Source: Roseomonas aeriglobus
GTDB lineage: Bacteria; Pseudomonadota; Alphaproteobacteria; Sphingomonadales; Sphingomonadaceae
Length of the DNA stretch: 50,692 bases
Direction: 5' to 3'
Assembly: GCA_016937575.1 (NCBI GenBank)
Contig: JAFHKN010000003.1
Span: 1-50,692, forward strand
Under the pieces are notes generated by a model. It saw only the letters and a program-made list of their open reading frames with translations, had not been told where the DNA came from and ran no database searches. Position 1 is the stretch's first letter. Each line of letters opens with the position of its first letter. Both the position numbers and the translations under genes were made by a program. Shown one piece after another: positions 30,366 to 38,693 of this stretch.

Positions 30366-30421
30366 GATCAACATGCGGTCCTCAGCGTCACATCAATCAG
30401 GTTGGTGCCTTAATGTTGATC
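30366..30421. repeat. Long-range inverted repeat upstream of the par operon
   Basis: GATCAACAT (30366-30374) and ATGTTGATC (30413-30421) are perfect inverted copies 38 bp apart in an otherwise empty intergenic stretch. No matching regulator is identified. Confidence 0.5.
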
Positions 30422-30492
30422 GAGTTCGATGCCGGCCCTGGAGCCCGGATCGCCATCCGAAGAGAGCCAAGACTGCCGCTTATCTAATTAAT

Positions 30493-30515
30493 CGCTTAGT
30501 CGCTTAATAGCTTAG
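30493..30515. repeat. CGCTTAG repeat cluster C
   Basis: CGCTTAG at 30493-30499, CGCTTAA at 30501-30507 and AGCTTAG at 30509-30515, spaced 8 bp, ending directly at the stop of the DUF1971 gene. It is the third cluster of the same heptamer, about 160 bp from cluster B, supporting a multi-site centromere. Confidence 0.6.
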
Positions 30516-30824
30516 TTAGCTGGCCGCTTTTCGGTAGAACTCGACATGGAAGCGGACAGGGCCGAGCGGTGCGACATGATGCAGGATGGTGGGCTCCACG
30601 ATCCCCGGCGCTCCTTCATGTGTGAGCACCGCTTCGAACGGATCGCGCCGGGAATCTGTCACTCGGTAGCTCAGGCTACCGCTCTCCACCTTGATAACCC
30701 CCCACACTCCGTCCTTGGTCGAATGATCGCTCAGCAGTCCCTTGGGAACAGTCTCTTCGGTGAAGGTATCGGTGCGCTTGTGGTATTCCAGTCCCTCAGG
30801 AAGGAGGGCAGCTGTAGCGGTCAT
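30516..30824 (-). CDS. DUF1971 (TehB N-terminal-like) cupin-fold protein
   Basis: 102 aa. Sequence LPEGLEYHKRTDTFTEETVP, then SDHSTKDGVWGVIKVESGSL and a C-terminal VRFHVEFYRK are the hallmarks of the DUF1971 domain, which forms a small cupin-like beta barrel and also occurs in front of the TehB tellurite methyltransferase. Standalone copies often pair with globins in nitrosative-stress clusters. The ATG overlaps the globin stop as ATGA. Biochemical role unknown. Confidence 0.88.
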   Translation of the reverse strand: MTATAALLPEGLEYHKRTDTFTEETVPKGLLSDHSTKDGVWGVIKVESGSLSYRVTDSRRDPFEAVLTHEGAPGIVEPTILHHVAPLGPVRFHVEFYRKAAS

Positions 30825-31267
30825 GCCGCCTCAGCTGCGTAAAGCTCCACCTCACGGTTGATGAGGATATCCGCCAGGAACCAGTAGGCCTCGCCCCACG
30901 CGTTCAGAATGTCGTCGGTTGCAGCCTCGCCCAACACGTCACGAATCGCCGGCAGGAGCGCGTTGGCGACCGCAGGATAGTGTTCGGGCTTGATATGGGT
31001 CTCGACATGGCGCGCGGCGATGCGTTCGATCGCAGGCTTCAACGCGTCCAGCTTATCGACGTTCTGCGCAAAGGCGAGGATCGCCGCGGCAAGCCGCTTC
31101 GGCTGAGCGCCGGACTCGTGAGCCGCCATGTCGAACAAAGCCTTGATCTCGGGATCGACGAACAAGCGCTGGTACATGCGTGTGGTGATATCCACGCCAT
31201 GCTGCTGGAGCGCCGGAGCCGTCGCTTTGACCAACGCCATCGTTTCGGGGGAGAGTGGCTTTGACAT
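30821..31267 (-). CDS. Single-domain bacterial globin
   Basis: 148 aa globin of the flavohaemoglobin/Vitreoscilla type without a reductase domain. Tyr32 (B10 position, MYQRLF), Phe45 (CD1, IKALFDMA) and the proximal His87 in AARHVETHIKPEHY are visible. It probably binds oxygen or nitric oxide in the cytosol; nitric oxide dioxygenation would need a separate reductase. It forms an operon with the DUF1971 gene. The upstream region has a palindrome at 31359-31372. Confidence 0.92.
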   Translation of the reverse strand: MSKPLSPETMALVKATAPALQQHGVDITTRMYQRLFVDPEIKALFDMAAHESGAQPKRLAAAILAFAQNVDKLDALKPAIERIAARHVETHIKPEHYPAVANALLPAIRDVLGEAATDDILNAWGEAYWFLADILINREVELYAAEAA

Positions 31268-31358
31268 GCTGAGAGGCTCCGGATTGCAGACTTAGCGAGA
31301 AAACGCTCGGTGGGCGGGGCAGGTTTCCGACCGGACCGATCCTCACCTTTGCCGATGA

Positions 31359-31372
31359 CGTGATGTATCACG
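31359..31372. promoter_or_regulatory. Candidate operator upstream of the globin operon
   Basis: CGTGAT-GT-ATCACG, two perfect 6-bp arms about 92 bp before the globin ATG. Nitric-oxide-responsive repressors or FNR-like proteins bind dyads of this general kind, but the 2-bp spacing does not match FNR. The rest of the 243-bp intergenic region to 31510 shows nothing else distinct. Confidence 0.45.
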
Positions 31373-31510
31373 AATTGCCGCGCCAGTCGCGAATGTCCTG
31401 AGTTCCGCGACAGCTGGGCAGTGCCGCTCACCCAGCGGGTTCGGTGTCGCAAAAGTCAGTCGCTTCCGCTGCTACTTCGCTGGGCATTAGCGCCATGAAC
31501 GCTTAGCCGA

Positions 31511-32329
31511 TCAGACCGCAGCCTCAGAAGGTACCGGCGCCGCCTGCACCAGACGAATAAACGCGGACCGCAGCGTTGTTCGCTCAGGATTTGAGAGAGT
31601 GGCTTGCTGATAGTGAATGCGGCCGACACGCAGAAGCGCTCGATCGTAATCCGGCGGGACTTGTGTGCTCGATGCAAATGCTGCCTGAAGAGCTGCCAGC
31701 TCTTGAGCTTCAAGTGCCGCAATAATGGGCTCAATCAGGCCATCGAGCCCTGTGTTTGCGGTCGCCGCACTTGCCGCTGCGGGGGTTGCTGGTGGCGCAT
31801 AGGACAAGAAGGCGCTGATAGCCGCTTTGTCCCATTCAGTCGTGGTATCCGACTCCTGCTTCAACGAACGGCTTTGATTGGCCCGGGAAGGCTCGATTCC
31901 TAGAAGATGAACCCGCACACCAAACTGCTGCGCGAGAACGACACCGACGCGCACATCTTCGTCACCGGACACAAGAACAACATCGGTGATTGCCTGGTTA
32001 CGTGCCAGCTCCACCATGTCGGTAACGATCAGTGCATCAACACCCTTCTGCTCGCCAGCCGAGTTAATCTGGCCGAGCCGCACCTTGATGTCATCGGAGT
32101 CAGCCAGAGCTGCCTGCTCCGGCGTAGGCCGACCCAGCCGCATTGCATCGTACCAGTAGATGCGGAGCAGGGGCAGGTCGCATTGCGCCTTCGCGACTTC
32201 CCTCAGCGCTTGCACGACCTTGGAAATGTCGAGCGTGATCGTCTCCCGGCTCTGCCGGGTGCCCGTTAGGAGTACTGAGCCCTGCGCGAACAGGTAACCC
32301 GCATCGACAAAAACCGCCGAACGACGCAT
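31511..32329 (-). CDS. NYN-domain (PIN-like) putative ribonuclease
   Basis: 272 aa from the ATG at 32329 (GGGGG upstream); the frame is open to 32350 but that part falls in a hairpin. NYN-domain pattern: AVFVDAGYLF at the N-terminus, DALIVTDMVELARN in the middle and TDVVLVSGDEDVRVGV with the acidic residues (Asp10, Asp near 113, Asp near 131-133) that bind metal in PIN/NYN nucleases. After about residue 175 a flexible Ala-rich linker leads to a helical C-terminal part of unknown role. It is preceded by a promoter with two CCTGCAGG boxes and by a leader hairpin. Substrate unknown. Confidence 0.85.
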   Translation of the reverse strand: MRRSAVFVDAGYLFAQGSVLLTGTRQSRETITLDISKVVQALREVAKAQCDLPLLRIYWYDAMRLGRPTPEQAALADSDDIKVRLGQINSAGEQKGVDALIVTDMVELARNQAITDVVLVSGDEDVRVGVVLAQQFGVRVHLLGIEPSRANQSRSLKQESDTTTEWDKAAISAFLSYAPPATPAAASAATANTGLDGLIEPIIAALEAQELAALQAAFASSTQVPPDYDRALLRVGRIHYQQATLSNPERTTLRSAFIRLVQAAPVPSEAAV

Positions 32330-32350
32330 TGCGTAGCCCCCAAATAGCAA

Positions 32351-32370
32351 AGGGCGCCCGCAGGCGCCCT
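32351..32370 (-). terminator. Hairpin in the leader of the NYN gene
   Basis: A perfect 8-bp stem AGGGCGCC-CGCA-GGCGCCCT; on the minus strand it is followed by TTGCTATTTGG. It either terminates transcription arriving from the 193-aa protein gene or acts as an attenuator in the NYN leader, since the candidate promoter lies upstream of it. The T tract is short. Confidence 0.6.
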
Positions 32371-32423
32371 CTTAGTACCAGTGCGCTGGACGTGCGTAAT
32401 CTCCGCCCCGCGCTACAGCGTCG

Positions 32424-32483
32424 TAGATAGGCGCATGCCTGCAGGTTTGTCAAGTACGCGTTAGCACGCGCGTGCCTGCAGGT
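32424..32483 (-). promoter_or_regulatory. Promoter of the NYN gene with two CCTGCAGG operator-like repeats
   Basis: On the minus strand TTGACA (32448-32453) and TATCTA (32424-32429) are separated by 18 bp. The 16-bp element ACCTGCAGGCAyGCGC occurs twice in direct orientation: at 32431-32446 within the spacer and at 32468-32483 just upstream of the -35. Each contains the 8-bp palindrome CCTGCAGG and therefore a CTGCAG site. I infer a tandem operator or a methylation-sensitive promoter. Confidence 0.55.
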
Positions 32484-32550
32484 ACGCGTCTATCGGCCTC
32501 GCCCGCCAGACACGGGCATAGTAGCCGATCACCGCCGCCAAACTACAGCC

Positions 32551-33132
32551 TCAGAAGCCGCCGTTGATGAGGCGCTGCACCTTCTCCATTTCCCTGGCGG
32601 CTCGCATCATTGGGCTGTCCTGCAGTTCGCGCATCAGACGCACCGTTGGGTTGTTCTGAAGCTCCTCGATGGCGCGCATCGTGGGGCTGTTCCGGAACTC
32701 CTCAATCGCTCGCAGGGCCGGACTTTCCTGGTATCGACGAGCTGCCTCCTGAGCCGCCCGCATCCCCGGGCTGTTCATCATCTCCTGAGCGGCACGGAAA
32801 CCTGGCCCCAACGCCTCCTGCATCTTCCGGTGAGCCTCCGCGATGTGGCGGCCCGTGCGGGGAGAGTAGGGCGCGCTCACGCGGCGTGCTGGCATCGATG
32901 CGGCTGCGCGCCTAGCCTGAGCCTCCGCCATATACTGGGCCTTGCCCGCCTTCCATTTCACCTGCAGCCGCCGAATGCTCGACGGCTCGGGCTTGTCGAG
33001 AGCACGCCGGATCGCGGTCGTTGGCCGAAGCGACGGGTTCGCCACGATCATGTCCGCCACCTTCTTGAGGGTGGGACCGTCGTTCAGGCCAGTGCCAACC
33101 GGCCGGCCACGGCTCCGCTTGTTGCTATTCAT
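32551..33132 (-). CDS. Repeat protein with RGRP motif, unknown function
   Basis: 193 aa, strongly basic. The N-terminus KRSRGRPVGTG resembles an AT-hook. Residues 20-65 form a compact helical domain (TLKKVADMIVANPSLRPTTA, SSIRRLQVKWK). From about 109 to 184 there are six 12-residue repeats (one with a 4-residue insert) of the form xPxhRAxxExhx, e.g. SPALRAIEEFRN, SPTMRAIEELQN, NPTVRLMRELQD, SPMMRAAREMEK, predicting a chain of short helices. AAAGGA precedes the ATG. On the circle it lies directly downstream of the restriction endonuclease on the same strand. No family recognised; a nucleic-acid-binding or chromatin-like role is a guess. Confidence 0.7.
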   Translation of the reverse strand: MNSNKRSRGRPVGTGLNDGPTLKKVADMIVANPSLRPTTAIRRALDKPEPSSIRRLQVKWKAGKAQYMAEAQARRAAASMPARRVSAPYSPRTGRHIAEAHRKMQEALGPGFRAAQEMMNSPGMRAAQEAARRYQESPALRAIEEFRNSPTMRAIEELQNNPTVRLMRELQDSPMMRAAREMEKVQRLINGGF

Positions 33133-33287
33133 GGTCTATCCTTTCGTTTGCTGCGCAGCAAGATGACCGCGAAATTTACAAGTTCAAGCGATAAGAAATA
33201 AAGACAAATAGCGAGGATAAATAGGATCGAGAACTGGAACGACTGCAGCGGAAGCGAGGATAAATGTGAACATTACCCTCGCTGTCG

Positions 33288-34349
33288 CTACGGCCGGCCG
33301 CGCAGGCTCTCTCGGGCCTCGCTGAATACCATCAGCCGCTCAGGCTCCGCCGCGAACCAAGCGTAGCTGCCCCATGCGAGGCTATCGACCGTCTTCTTGA
33401 ACGGCCCGGCGCTGCGATCGAGATAGGCGGTGACGAACGCGACGTGCTCGGCCGGGAAACCCGCTTCGGCGACCAGCTCCTCCAGTGCCTCCTTGCGGCG
33501 TTGGCTGATCGGACCATCGGTCGCGACCACCTCCACGAACACCAGCAGCGGATGCACCGGGCCAAGATCGACCAGGATCGTATCCGGCAAGTTCTTGTCG
33601 GCCTGGATGGCAAGGCCAATCGATCGCGCCAGCGCATCGTCGCGCGCGACCACCTTGTTCCCGCTCTCGCTGAGAAACACCACGGCCGGGGCGGTGAGAA
33701 AGGCGGGTGCGAACACCTCCACCACTGCCTTAGTGATCTCGGAACTCGGCCCCGGCTTCATTCGGCGCGTCTCCCCATTGGGGAAGGTGACAAGCACCTG
33801 GTCCGCGCTGACGCCCGCGCCCTGGCGCACAATCGCCAATCGGGCGAGCGCGCCCTTGTTCAACGCTTCGGCCTGCCATGCCGCGATGCGAGCCTGCAGC
33901 GCCTCGCCAGTGAGGGCAGGATCGAACAATGCGGCAAAGCTCGCCTTCAGAGCGTAGCGCGGCTTGCTCGATGTGGTGGGAAGGTCCGTGCGCTCAATCA
34001 CGGCACCGATTGCCACCAGCCCCTCGCGCAAGGTTTCGTCGCGGATCGGCTCACGGGTGTTGTCTTGATACCAGCGCCGGCCCTCTGTCTGGCTGCCAGT
34101 ACGTAAGACCCCTGTCGCATAGGCGGTGCGGCTCGCATCATCGACAAGGGCCGCCTGCTCGTCGGTCATGCGATAGACGTGCTTGGGACCAAGCATCGTC
34201 CCGCTGCCCTCGATCGCGTCGATATAGAGCGCGACGAACACCGTGCTCGCGGCCAGCATCCGGGTAAGATAGGCGCGGTTGGGCGCGCCATCGGGGAAGA
34301 TCTCCTGCAGGCGGGCGTGAACCTCATCGCGGGTCAGCATCGGCATCAT
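33288..34349 (-). CDS. Type II restriction endonuclease, BsuBI/PstI family (intact copy)
   Basis: 353 aa, complete here. An N-terminal helical domain (1-150) precedes the BsuBI/PstI-type catalytic domain: TILVDLGPVHPLLVFVEVVA with Asp251 and Glu273, TDGPISQRRKEAL, and a conserved C-terminal WGSYAWFAAEPE. The known family members PstI and BsuBI cut CTGCAG; whether this enzyme does is untested. The ATG overlaps the methyltransferase stop (ATGA, 34346-34349), so the endonuclease is made after and coupled to its methyltransferase. It is the last gene of the overlapping recombinase/Cys-motif/methyltransferase/endonuclease operon. Confidence 0.9.
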   Translation of the reverse strand: MMPMLTRDEVHARLQEIFPDGAPNRAYLTRMLAASTVFVALYIDAIEGSGTMLGPKHVYRMTDEQAALVDDASRTAYATGVLRTGSQTEGRRWYQDNTREPIRDETLREGLVAIGAVIERTDLPTTSSKPRYALKASFAALFDPALTGEALQARIAAWQAEALNKGALARLAIVRQGAGVSADQVLVTFPNGETRRMKPGPSSEITKAVVEVFAPAFLTAPAVVFLSESGNKVVARDDALARSIGLAIQADKNLPDTILVDLGPVHPLLVFVEVVATDGPISQRRKEALEELVAEAGFPAEHVAFVTAYLDRSAGPFKKTVDSLAWGSYAWFAAEPERLMVFSEARESLRGRP

Positions 34350-36130
34350 GGCGCAACCTGCCCATAAAGCCGCGCGAGTTCGTCCTCGATCTCGGCACTG
34401 CAGGCTCCCCGGCCAACCAGGGCCTCCACCTGTCTCATCGCCGCAGGAGAGGGCAGGGGCAGCGCCTCCATCTCAAACGCCGACACGGCAACGCTACCGT
34501 TGATGCAGCGGAAGAGCTGGTCAACGATCCGGCTGTTCAGCACCGCCGCAACCGTCGCTGGCGATACGGCGGGACGTGCGACCGGGCGGACCATGTTCAG
34601 ATGGTTCTCGACCACCACACCGCCGTGCTGGGCAATGAAGTCAGCCGGCAACTCGGCCGCGATCAGCCGACGTGCCTGCTCCTTGGCGGTGGTGCGCTGA
34701 ACGAGGACGCACGCCTCCTCGACCAACAGCCAGACGTCGCCACGCTCGATCTTGAAATAGGGCGCGTGATTGCGCTTCTCGGCTCGGAACGCGAACCGGC
34801 CGTCTGCAGACACGGCTTCGGCCCATATGAGCGGATGCACGCCGCGGGCAGAGCGCTGCCGCATCTGGTCCTTATAGCGGTTCCACACCAAGGGACCGGT
34901 GGACACGCTGTAGCCCCAATCGGCAAGCCGCGCCGGCATAGTCTCGGCCTTGGCTATCAGCGCGCTGTGGCACGGCTCACGCGGTGCAAGCCAAGGCTGC
35001 GATGCGGGGGAGGGGAGGGCGATCGTGCCGTTGCGGATGAGGCGTGCCTCGCGTTCGCTCGTAACCTCGACATAATGGACCTGGGCGCGGCCGGGCTTGG
35101 CGCCGCGCCGATAGGCGGCCAGCAACGTCTCCTGCAGGACGTCCTCGAATACACCACGACGCGCATGAACGAAGTCGATCGCCGCCGGGGGCGCCTCCTT
35201 CGCCATCAGCTCACGCAGCGCGGAATAATAATGGCCGGACAGGAAACTGGTGGGGGTGAGATAGGCGATGGTGCCGCCCTTCTTGGTCCAGCGCACGGCA
35301 ATGTCGGTGAAGACGCCATAGAGGTTCGCGTGACCGTAAAGGCCGCGCGCGAAGCGCTGGCGCTGCGCTGGGGTGAGGGTGACACGACCATAAGGCGGAT
35401 TACCAATCACCAGGTCGAAGCGGGCGGTGGGCGCTTCCTCCAGCGTGTCGGCAACGCGCACGACAGTCGGCGCGGCACGTCCTGCAGCCGCGGTCACGTC
35501 CGCCAGCAGCAGCTCTATCGCGTTTTGCCCGAAGCCCGCGGCATAGGGGTCCAGCTCCAGCCCGACCAGGCGCGTGCCGATCTGTCGAAGCACGAACGCC
35601 GGCTCGGCTTCGGGAAGCGCGGCAATCATCCGTTCGGCTGCAGGCAACAGGAACGCGCCCCCGCCACTCGCCGGGTCCAGCACGCGAGCGCGGGTCCAGT
35701 CGATCCCCTGTTCCTCGGCCATGTCGAGCAATCGGTTCGCCAGCGCCGGCGGGGTGTAGAACGCCCCCAATGCCCCACGCTCCCGAGTAGCGAGCAAAGT
35801 CGTGTAGAGCCCGGTCAGGAAATAGACGGCCTCCGCGATCGGCAACGGTGCGGCCTCACGTCCCACGGCCAGCGCCAGCCCGGTGACGGCGCGATCAAGC
35901 CGACCGTAGGGCTTGGCGAAGGGCGGGCTGAGGCTCGCCTGAGGCCGCGCCTCGGCGCGATACGTCTCGATAGCGACGCGGGTGAACAGCGCCGCCATGT
36001 CGCGACGCTTCGGCTCGGGCAGCGTCTCAGCCCATGCTCGCGCAAGCTGGCGCGCGCGCGCAAGCTCGTAGCGTTGCGCCTCAAGGTCTGCGGGTTGGAC
36101 AAGCGGGTGGGTAGATGCTGCGGAAATCAT
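34346..36130 (-). CDS. Type II adenine-N6 DNA methyltransferase (second copy)
   Basis: Identical translation to the gene at 1213-2997. Same ATGA overlaps on both sides. Redundant assembly copy, not a paralogue. Confidence 0.9.
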   Translation of the reverse strand: MISAASTHPLVQPADLEAQRYELARARQLARAWAETLPEPKRRDMAALFTRVAIETYRAEARPQASLSPPFAKPYGRLDRAVTGLALAVGREAAPLPIAEAVYFLTGLYTTLLATRERGALGAFYTPPALANRLLDMAEEQGIDWTRARVLDPASGGGAFLLPAAERMIAALPEAEPAFVLRQIGTRLVGLELDPYAAGFGQNAIELLLADVTAAAGRAAPTVVRVADTLEEAPTARFDLVIGNPPYGRVTLTPAQRQRFARGLYGHANLYGVFTDIAVRWTKKGGTIAYLTPTSFLSGHYYSALRELMAKEAPPAAIDFVHARRGVFEDVLQETLLAAYRRGAKPGRAQVHYVEVTSEREARLIRNGTIALPSPASQPWLAPREPCHSALIAKAETMPARLADWGYSVSTGPLVWNRYKDQMRQRSARGVHPLIWAEAVSADGRFAFRAEKRNHAPYFKIERGDVWLLVEEACVLVQRTTAKEQARRLIAAELPADFIAQHGGVVVENHLNMVRPVARPAVSPATVAAVLNSRIVDQLFRCINGSVAVSAFEMEALPLPSPAAMRQVEALVGRGACSAEIEDELARLYGQVAP

Positions 36131-37200
36131 GGCCAAAGCTCATTGACGCGATCGATAGGGGGAGTGCCAATGGCCTCGGGTGCTAGAAGGGTGAACGTCT
36201 CTCCGTCACATTCAATCGTTGATCCTCGAACTGTGTACGTCTCCTCAAGCTCCGAGTTTGCCCATTCGCAGAGGCTGGGAAGCCAATCGGGTTTCAGGTT
36301 TTGAAGCGCTCCACGGTGTATCTCCGCCGCATCATTGAGATACTGCCTGCCCCGCCGCAGGTGGGCAAACGCCTTCGCCAGACTTACGGCATCGGACTTG
36401 TTTTCGAAGATGGCTACAGCGCAGCCGACCTCCGTGATTGCTCCATTGAGCGGGTGCGTCGGAGTTTGCCCAAGAAACATGCCCGGGTAGGGGATGCGAG
36501 CGACGACGATGACCTCTGTCTCAACATAGGTCTCTTCCCGGCCTTGGCGGTTCACACGCTTTCGCTTGCGACGGCGTTCTCGCTCTAGCCGCCCCTCACT
36601 CCTTTTGGCTTCCCCGGCCAGGACACCAAAAAGCTCTTGGGCGCGAAAGGCCGGCATCCATTTCGCGAGAAGATTGGTCCTCTGGTGCCATTCCCGGACC
36701 AGCGGCATGATCTGCTCTATCGCATCACAAGCTGGCTTCACGCGAGCTAGGTAATGAGCATGTTGAACCCGCCGGTCATAGTCGGCGACGGCCGCGTGCC
36801 ATGCTCCGTCACCAAAATGCTTCTCGCCGCAATTCAGTCCGATGCGAGCCTGCTCACCGCCTTCGATCTCCACTCGAAACCCGCGATTATGGAGCTGGTG
36901 CTGCTTGCACGCTGCACACCGAACCTTGGTGTTGGTGGTGTCCCGTGTGTCGTACCCAGAGATAACGCGAACGATCTTCGCACCAGTGGGCAGCGGGAAG
37001 ACGAGCCCATGGTCGCTATCGACGGAGTCCGTCAGTCCTGCTGCGGCGAGCACCTGCCATCGGATTTCCTCTTCGGCCTGTACGGCCGTTTCCAGAAGCT
37101 CGGTTGATGACGCCATGTCGCTCATAGGAACAACAGTAGAACGATTGTGCTCGGCTGAGAACTGCCGGTCTTCGTCGTGGGGTCGAAGACCAGCGATCAC
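36127..37200 (-). CDS. Cys-motif protein of unknown function (second copy)
   Basis: Identical to 2994-4067, including the GTG start overlapping the recombinase stop. Redundant assembly copy. Confidence 0.7.
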   Translation of the reverse strand: MIAGLRPHDEDRQFSAEHNRSTVVPMSDMASSTELLETAVQAEEEIRWQVLAAAGLTDSVDSDHGLVFPLPTGAKIVRVISGYDTRDTTNTKVRCAACKQHQLHNRGFRVEIEGGEQARIGLNCGEKHFGDGAWHAAVADYDRRVQHAHYLARVKPACDAIEQIMPLVREWHQRTNLLAKWMPAFRAQELFGVLAGEAKRSEGRLERERRRKRKRVNRQGREETYVETEVIVVARIPYPGMFLGQTPTHPLNGAITEVGCAVAIFENKSDAVSLAKAFAHLRRGRQYLNDAAEIHRGALQNLKPDWLPSLCEWANSELEETYTVRGSTIECDGETFTLLAPEAIGTPPIDRVNELWP

Positions 37201-37775
37201 GCGATTGCGCCAATCCGCGCCCGGTGCGCGCGCAACACGCGCTGCACGGTCGATCGCGACACGCGAAACAAGCTGGCGAGCTGGGCAGGGGAGCCTTGGC
37301 CGGATTCTGCCTTGGCGATGATCTCGGCGCGCTGAGGTCCGGTAAGGCTCGGCCGTCGTCCAAGGTGCCGCCCCGCCTTACGCGCGTGCGCCAGTCCGTT
37401 CATGGTCCGCTCGCGGATCATGGCGCGCTCAAACTCGGCGAACGCGCCCAGCATCTGCGTCATCAATCGGCCCGGCGCGGTGGTGGTGTCGATCGCCTCC
37501 GTCACCGATCGGAATCCCGCGCCTGCGACGGTGATCGCCTCAAGGGTGAACAGTAGATCGCGAAGCGAGCGCGACAGCCGGTCGAGCTTCCACACCACGA
37601 ACACGTCGCCGGCCTTCAACGCGCCGATCGCGCGCGCCAGCTCGGGACGGTCAGCTCGGCCGCCCGATGCCTCCTCCTGGTAGATGGGATCGCACCCGGC
37701 ATCGCGGAGCGCGCGAAGCTGCGGGTCTATGTCCTGGGAGTCGCCTCGGGACACGCGGGCATAGCCGATTTCCAT
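37197..37775 (-). CDS. Serine recombinase (second copy)
   Basis: Identical to 4064-4642. Redundant assembly copy. Confidence 0.9.
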   Translation of the reverse strand: MEIGYARVSRGDSQDIDPQLRALRDAGCDPIYQEEASGGRADRPELARAIGALKAGDVFVVWKLDRLSRSLRDLLFTLEAITVAGAGFRSVTEAIDTTTAPGRLMTQMLGAFAEFERAMIRERTMNGLAHARKAGRHLGRRPSLTGPQRAEIIAKAESGQGSPAQLASLFRVSRSTVQRVLRAHRARIGAIA

Positions 37776-37796
37776 GCCTTCATTCTGGCACGGGGT

Positions 37797-37854
37797 TGTG
37801 ACACCTGCAAACCCTTGGAAAAGCTGTGTGGCTTTCAGCGGTAAATGTCACGAA
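37797..37854. repeat. Left inverted repeat of the transposition module (second copy)
   Basis: Same as 4664-4721, paired with 41693-41747 here. Redundant assembly copy. Confidence 0.8.
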
Positions 37855-37862
37855 TGTCAGCA

Positions 37863-38693
37863 CTAGGTGACGCCGATGACGAGGGTGCTGCGGGCGGCTT
37901 CCACGACATCCTCGCTGATGGTTGCGAGGCCGTTGATCTTCAGCACGCGCTCGATCTGCACGAACAGGCGGTGCAGTAGCCGGAAATTGCCACCTGTGAT
38001 CCGAACGATGGCCGCGACCGCTTGCGCGTCGGTGAAATCGGCGTCGTCGAGGGCAAGGCCGAGGTCGCGCCAGCGGCGGGTCAGCACGAAGGTCAGCTCC
38101 GCATCCTGCAACGGCCGATATTGGTGGGCGAAGCCGACCCGGCTGAAGAGCTGGGGATAGCGCGCCATGCGCTTTTCGATACCGGGCATCCCGATCAGGA
38201 TGAGCCCGATCCCCTGCCGATCGAACACGTCACGCATGTATTCCAGCGCCGTCGTCGACAGGCGCTCGGCTTCATCGACGATCACCATTTCGACGTAGCG
38301 GGTATGACGACTGACATAACGGACCTGTCCGACTTTCTGAGGCCGGACGTGTTCGTCGATGCAATGGTCCACTCGGTCGAGCAGCCGGGGCAGATCCTGC
38401 CGCAGTTCGCGCAACGTGCTGCCGACCGAAGGTGTGTAGAAAACCGCACGTGCCTGAGCGAGGTGGGCATAGATTTCCAGGTCGGATGGATCGCGTGGTC
38501 CCCAAACGGTGAGCAGGGGCGCAGCCTTGTGCCATCGGGCATACCGGCAGGCCGAGAGCGTTTTGCCGACGCCCGCTGGGCCATGACACAGGCCGATGTA
38601 GCGATGCTTCCGAACGGCGTCGGCGAACTCGATGAAGCGGCGGTGCTCTTGGGTCGAGATGAAGCTGGTCGCGCGCGTACTGCCGGCGGTCAT
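37863..38693 (-). CDS. tniB: AAA+ transposition ATPase (second copy)
   Basis: Identical to 4730-5560. Redundant assembly copy. Confidence 0.87.
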   Translation of the reverse strand: MTAGSTRATSFISTQEHRRFIEFADAVRKHRYIGLCHGPAGVGKTLSACRYARWHKAAPLLTVWGPRDPSDLEIYAHLAQARAVFYTPSVGSTLRELRQDLPRLLDRVDHCIDEHVRPQKVGQVRYVSRHTRYVEMVIVDEAERLSTTALEYMRDVFDRQGIGLILIGMPGIEKRMARYPQLFSRVGFAHQYRPLQDAELTFVLTRRWRDLGLALDDADFTDAQAVAAIVRITGGNFRLLHRLFVQIERVLKINGLATISEDVVEAARSTLVIGVT

